10,766 bases of DNA, taken from Candidatus Gastranaerophilales bacterium (lineage in GTDB: Bacteria; Cyanobacteriota; Vampirovibrionia; Gastranaerophilales; Gastranaerophilaceae). The stretch spans positions 1 through 10,766 of the forward strand of contig CANQAW010000047.1 in the NCBI GenBank assembly GCA_947589525.1, read 5' to 3'. The position numbers were made by a program, and so were the translations under genes. Positions 7,769-10,766 of the stretch are shown piece after piece. The notes under the pieces are model-generated. The model did not search any database, was not told the DNA's origin, and saw only the letters and a program-made list of their open reading frames with translations. Positions within the stretch are counted from its first letter, which is position 1, and every line of letters begins with the position of its first letter.

Positions 7769-8557
7769 ATGAAAAAAACAAACAATAACCGAATTTCAAA
7801 TGTAACAAATACGGTAAAATCAATTAAAAAATTTATGATTTTTTTAATGACGGCATCTTTGCTGTTAAACATGGCCGAACTCACGGAATACTTCTTTTTT
7901 GTTCCGCTGTTTGTGTTATTTGTTATTCTGGATTTAATACAGCACAAGCTTGAAAAAAACCAACAGGAACTGGAAGAAGTTAAAAACCAGCAGGAAAGAA
8001 TAAAAAAACTCCTGTCAAAAGAAAACGAGCTTAAAGCAATTAAAAATTTTTCCATTTGCTTATCTTTGGATTATCGGAACAACAATCAGAGTATAACGGA
8101 AAGCAGAAAAACAAGTATAAATAAAATTGTATTTTCAAAGTTCAAAAACTGCGTTTCAAAACTCCCGCTCAGCCTGAGCTTGAATATTAATAGTGTTTTA
8201 ATATTAACTTCGCCGGATTTTTTAAACTACGATCTGATATACGGATGTTTGATAAATTTCCTTGAAAAAAATAAAAAAATCATCAAGGATAAATTAAATT
8301 TAAATATGATACCGAGCATTACGACAGATGCGTATTTTAATTCACATATTGCACTTGATGAAATAAAAAGACGCCATTACCAAATACAAAAATGTATAAA
8401 TAATAAAAACAGCTCATGCTCAACTTCTTTATTTGCTAAAAAATACAAATATCTCAACAGAAGCGCATATCAAGGAACCTGCATGGGTGAATACGTAACA
8501 AACGACGACGAATTTTACGAACTGAATTTAATAAACAGTAAATTAGACAAAATATAA
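7769..8557 (+). CDS. Orphan two-TM membrane protein with coiled coil and unassigned C-terminal domain
   Basis: I do not recognise this 262-residue protein. The start is well supported: AAGAGGT (7754-7760) lies 8 bases before the ATG. The N-terminus is basic (1-21). Two hydrophobic helices (about 22-38 and 41-57) are separated by a short acidic turn, so both ends should face the cytoplasm. Residues 59-92 are a Gln/Glu/Lys-rich probable coiled coil. The remaining 170 residues look globular, with alternating strand and helix character. The hydrophobic pattern SVLILTSP (142-149), a long helix (155-175), NMIPSITTDAY (179-189) and a terminal EFYELNLI (248-255) faintly recalls the layout of class III nucleotide cyclase domains. 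The catalytic aspartates and GDG-like signature are absent, so I make no functional claim. The gene is divergent from secD and directly precedes a cysteine-rich frame. Confidence 0.7.
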   Translation: MKKTNNNRISNVTNTVKSIKKFMIFLMTASLLLNMAELTEYFFFVPLFVLFVILDLIQHKLEKNQQELEEVKNQQERIKKLLSKENELKAIKNFSICLSLDYRNNNQSITESRKTSINKIVFSKFKNCVSKLPLSLSLNINSVLILTSPDFLNYDLIYGCLINFLEKNKKIIKDKLNLNMIPSITTDAYFNSHIALDEIKRRHYQIQKCINNKNSSCSTSLFAKKYKYLNRSAYQGTCMGEYVTNDDEFYELNLINSKLDKI

Positions 8558-8560
8558 TTT

Positions 8561-9364
8561 TTGTTAATTTTTAAAAATGCCACACTCTGCACAAATTGTG
8601 CCCAAGGGTACAGAAACAATAACGGACAAAGTTGTATAAAGATAGATTGCGCGGGAGAATATGGCGCAGGATGTACTTCATGTTCTACCACCACATGTTT
8701 AAATTGTGCTTCGGGTTACAGATTAAGCGGAACCAGATGCTCAAAAATTGATTGTGTAAGAGAATATGGTGTCGGATGTGCTTCATGTGATACAAGCGGC
8801 TGTGTTTCATGTGCCACAGGATATAAAAAAAGCGGAAGCGGATGCGTACAAGAATGTACAGGCACGCTGGTAAACGGAATATGTATGAAAACCGCATCAT
8901 CATGTTCGGGCGACTGGAGAGCCGCAAGCGAATCTGAAATATGCTCTCTACTTGCGAGCGGTTCTCTCGGATATTCAGGAGCTATTGCATCAAGCGGAAA
9001 AATGATAACGTATTGCAAAGGTGCAGGTTTTGATATAGGCAGCACATCTAATACTTGCAAGGAGTATCATGAAGGAAGCAATTATATTTGCGATTATTAT
9101 AAAACAGTACAAAGTAGCTATTATATTTATTATACATGCGCCGCATATAATTGGATTTCCGGATGTGTAGAAGTAAGCGGGCCGGGTGAATGTTTAGAGT
9201 GTTCTTATTATAGAGAGGTTTCACCAATCGTATATTATGAATGCGCTTCTGGATATACGGAAGACGGATATGATTCATATACATCGGCAATATCATATAA
9301 TTGTATAGCTACATACAATTACGTAAGCGGTGCTACATATAATAAGGTTTGTATAAAAAATTAG
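8561..9364 (+). pseudogene. Start-less cysteine-rich CxxC-repeat protein fragment (5'-truncated remnant or silent cassette)
   Basis: This 267-codon open frame encodes a protein with 29 cysteines, many as CxxC (CTNC, CTSC, CLNC, CASC, CVSC, CLEC). It follows a C-xx-C-x-x-GY...C pattern like the furin/growth-factor-type repeats of secreted or surface proteins. Residues 10-99 are tandem repeats. The second half is tyrosine-rich, with scattered cysteines to the very end. No ATG or ribosome binding site exists near the front. The first codon that could serve is TTG at 8561, and no signal peptide precedes the cysteines. The recognisable repeat begins abruptly near 8576, inside a unit whose expected upstream cysteine is replaced by lysine. 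The frame is the same as that of the upstream gene, which ends with TAA at 8555-8557. I read it as a 5'-truncated copy. The long intact frame argues that the loss is recent or that the sequence is still used. Confidence 0.6.
8588..8857 (+). repeat. Tandem 35-36-codon cysteine repeats in the cysteine-rich frame
   Basis: The CxxC-xxGY unit recurs with cysteine codons at 8588, 8696 and 8801, giving periods of 108 and 105 bases: two full units and one partial. Each unit has the order CxxC, GY, C, DC, EYG-GC, SC. Base identity is clear around the AAATTGTGC and GAATATGG words, so the units derive from duplication. The third unit loses the pattern after about 8857. Confidence 0.8.
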
Positions 9365-9469
9365 TCTTTGATGAAATATTTATTTGCAGTCTGGTTGAAA
9401 AGTTTTAAAATAATAAATAATTTTCATATGTTTTTCTGTTTTATATAACGCATTGATAATTTTTGTTTG

Positions 9470-9492
9470 TTGAAATACGTCATTTATTTCAA
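9470..9492. repeat. 8-bp inverted repeat in the intergenic region
   Basis: TTGAAATA (9470-9477) and TATTTCAA (9485-9492) are perfect inverted copies around a 7-base spacer. Neither strand has a T run after it, so it does not look like an intrinsic terminator. It could be an operator-like site, an RNA hairpin, or chance in AT-rich DNA. The rest of the short gap 9365-9518 shows nothing else I can name. Confidence 0.4.
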
Positions 9493-9510
9493 GGCGCGAG
9501 ATGAAAGAAT

Positions 9511-9542
9511 AAAGAAAAGGCCAACTGCGGATGCAATTGGCC
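9511..9542 (-). terminator. Rho-independent terminator of the dacB-like gene
   Basis: GGCCAA (9519-9524) pairs with TTGGCC (9537-9542). Inside this, after one C/A mismatch, TGC pairs with GCA around a GGAT loop. On the minus strand the hairpin is followed directly by TTTTCTTT (plus-strand AAAGAAAA, 9511-9518), the expected layout for intrinsic termination. It lies 25 bases past the stop of the minus-strand gene. There is no T run on the plus side, so it should act in one direction only. Confidence 0.85.
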
Positions 9543-9567
9543 GTATATGTATTATAATTTCGAACTT

Positions 9568-10766
9568 TTAATATCTTCGAAAAAGCATTGTAATAAAATC
9601 GTTTTCGAAGCTTTTTAGTACTGCTTTTCTTTTTGTTGAATTTTGTATTATTGTACAGAAAATCAGTTTATTATTTTTTGAAGTTTTCAATGTGCCGAGC
9701 AATGAGGAAAAGTTTTCCATGGTGCCCGTTTTTGCTTTTAAATTATCTTTTAAGAAAAGCAGTCTGGAATTTAGAGTTCCTTGTGAAGATGTTTGCATAA
9801 GGTCTGCTATATTTGTTTCATTGAGATAATCTTTAAACATTTCAACGGCGGTTTTTGCATTTATCAAATCAAACCTTGATACTCCCGAAGCATCCGTAAT
9901 TTTAATTTCATTTTGAGTATATTTATTATTTACATTATAGAACATATCTATTGAATCTTGAAAGGTGGTGCTTTTATTAAAATTTTGATATTTTGAAGAT
10001 GCAACTCTAAATACAACTTCAGAAGTGAAATTATCGGAATTGTGCAAAATCGGAACGGAAAGCTCTTCTATGCTATGAGAAACACAGGCAATTTCTTGCG
10101 CATTTTGCGGTGTCTTGCGGGTAATTATTTTCTTCATTATATTAATGGAATTTTTCGAAAGAGCTTTTCTTAATTTAATATCAAAGTTAATCTCAGGTCT
10201 TAAAACCGGCAAATGAATTATTTCATCTTTATTGACTACACCGCTGAATTTAACAATGGAAGAATTATCAAAATGCGCGCGTTCTATGTTTATTTTTTGA
10301 ATTTGCGAATTGTCTAAGTCTAATTTTAATTCATTTATTATCGGAATTTTATAATCGTCATTTTGGATAATATCTGCTTTTGTTGTTAAACTTGAACGTT
10401 TAATTGAAATATCAACATAGTTATTATCTATTATATAAGGTGTAATTGAACGTGAATTCGGCCAAACGTCATCTTGCGTCCAGCTTGAGGGATATGGTGA
10501 AGAGTAATCGAAAATAGAATCATCTATATAAAAATTATTGACGGTTGAAAAATTAAATTTTGTTTTTGCATCTGCAAATAACTCGATTAAATCGTTTGTA
10601 GTAAGCAGGGTATCTGCACCAAGCTTAAGATATAAGTCATTGCCATGTTTAAATAAAGATGTTTTAAACTTGTAATTCTCACCTAAAACTTTGTAGCTTG
10701 TGCCAAAGGTTAAAACTTTTAATATGCTTGCGGAATTTAATAATTTTGTCTCATTTCTTTTGTATA
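9568..10766 (-). CDS. dacB: D-alanyl-D-alanine carboxypeptidase/endopeptidase, peptidase S13 (PBP4/DacB family), 5' end beyond window
   Basis: This is a low-molecular-mass penicillin-binding protein that trims or cleaves peptide cross-links in periplasmic peptidoglycan. The frame is open without a stop from the right edge to the TAA at 9568, giving 398 residues. The signal peptide and first few dozen residues are missing. All three active-site motifs are present: SxxK as SILK (10728-10717), with the nucleophile serine just inside the window; SxN as SDN in HNSDNFTSE; and KTG at 9732-9724 in KAKTGT. DASGVSR before the KTG motif matches the family's DGSGLSR-type motif. A long inserted region lies between SxxK and SxN, as is usual in S13 enzymes. 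A TTG at 10212 is not the start, because the coding match continues far upstream. Expected full length is about 440-470 residues. It ends at its own terminator and converges with the cysteine-rich frame. Confidence 0.9.
   Translation of the reverse strand, partial: YKRNETKLLNSASILKVLTFGTSYKVLGENYKFKTSLFKHGNDLYLKLGADTLLTTNDLIELFADAKTKFNFSTVNNFYIDDSIFDYSSPYPSSWTQDDVWPNSRSITPYIIDNNYVDISIKRSSLTTKADIIQNDDYKIPIINELKLDLDNSQIQKINIERAHFDNSSIVKFSGVVNKDEIIHLPVLRPEINFDIKLRKALSKNSINIMKKIITRKTPQNAQEIACVSHSIEELSVPILHNSDNFTSEVVFRVASSKYQNFNKSTTFQDSIDMFYNVNNKYTQNEIKITDASGVSRFDLINAKTAVEMFKDYLNETNIADLMQTSSQGTLNSRLLFLKDNLKAKTGTMENFSSLLGTLKTSKNNKLIFCTIIQNSTKRKAVLKSFENDFITMLFRRY

Noticed and set aside
7762..8055. 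Minus-strand small membrane protein opposite the orphan gene
   Set aside because: It is a shadow frame rich in Ser/Phe, opposite a gene with a strong ribosome binding site, and has no start signal of its own.
8577..8639. ATG at 8577 as the start for the cysteine-rich protein
   Set aside because: It is in a different frame and meets a stop after about 20 codons.
8588..8857. CRISPR-like array
   Set aside because: The repeats are 105-108 bases, contiguous, in frame and vary as protein repeats do. There are no short identical repeats with unique spacers.
8685..9296. Several overlapping minus-strand open frames opposite the cysteine-rich ORF
   Set aside because: They are anti-sense shadows of the repetitive Cys/Tyr codons, with His/Pro-rich or Met/Arg-rich composition, no ribosome binding sites and no domain sense.
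10210..10212. TTG as the start of a short 214-residue dacB gene
   Set aside because: The frame continues without a stop to the window edge and encodes the SxxK active-site motif and the rest of an S13 enzyme.
1..10766. tRNA, rRNA, insertion sequences, transposase or integrase genes, attachment sites
   Set aside because: I looked for cloverleaf-like segments, transposase or integrase motifs and terminal inverted repeats and saw none I could support.

Overview
The window is AT-rich, tightly packed bacterial DNA. It holds eight gene-sized units: two cut by the window edges, five intact genes, and one cysteine-rich reading frame that lacks a convincing start. The gene style suggests an uncultured gut bacterium of the Vampirovibrionia (Melainabacteria, Gastranaerophilales type). 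The hints are separate secD and secF genes of the short type, a large lineage-specific membrane protein, a CxxC-repeat cysteine-rich protein and an S13 D-Ala-D-Ala peptidase. This placement is an inference from style and was not tested by any search.

Left part (1-2635): a fold-type I PLP aminotransferase on the minus strand runs off the left edge. It is divergent from a 14-TM DHA2-type MFS exporter on the plus strand. The exporter gene meets the next gene tail to tail, and their stop codons overlap by 4 bp.

Middle part (2632-7700, minus strand): a probable operon reads secD, secF, a small helix-turn-helix/zinc-ribbon protein whose start lies inside secF, and then a 718-residue membrane-associated protein of unknown role. 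It is headed by a good sigma70-type promoter with an extended -10, just upstream of secD. SecD and SecF together form the accessory motor that drives late steps of Sec protein export. The two downstream genes are likely co-expressed with it, but their jobs are unknown.

Right part (7769-10766): an orphan two-TM membrane protein with a coiled coil lies on the plus strand, divergent from secD. It is followed in the same frame, after a TAA, by a start-less cysteine-rich ORF that begins in the middle of a 35-36 residue tandem repeat. That ORF looks like a truncated remnant or silent cassette and is the most unusual item here. A minus-strand DacB-type (peptidase S13, PBP4) gene enters from the right edge, retains all three active-site motifs, and ends at a clear intrinsic terminator.
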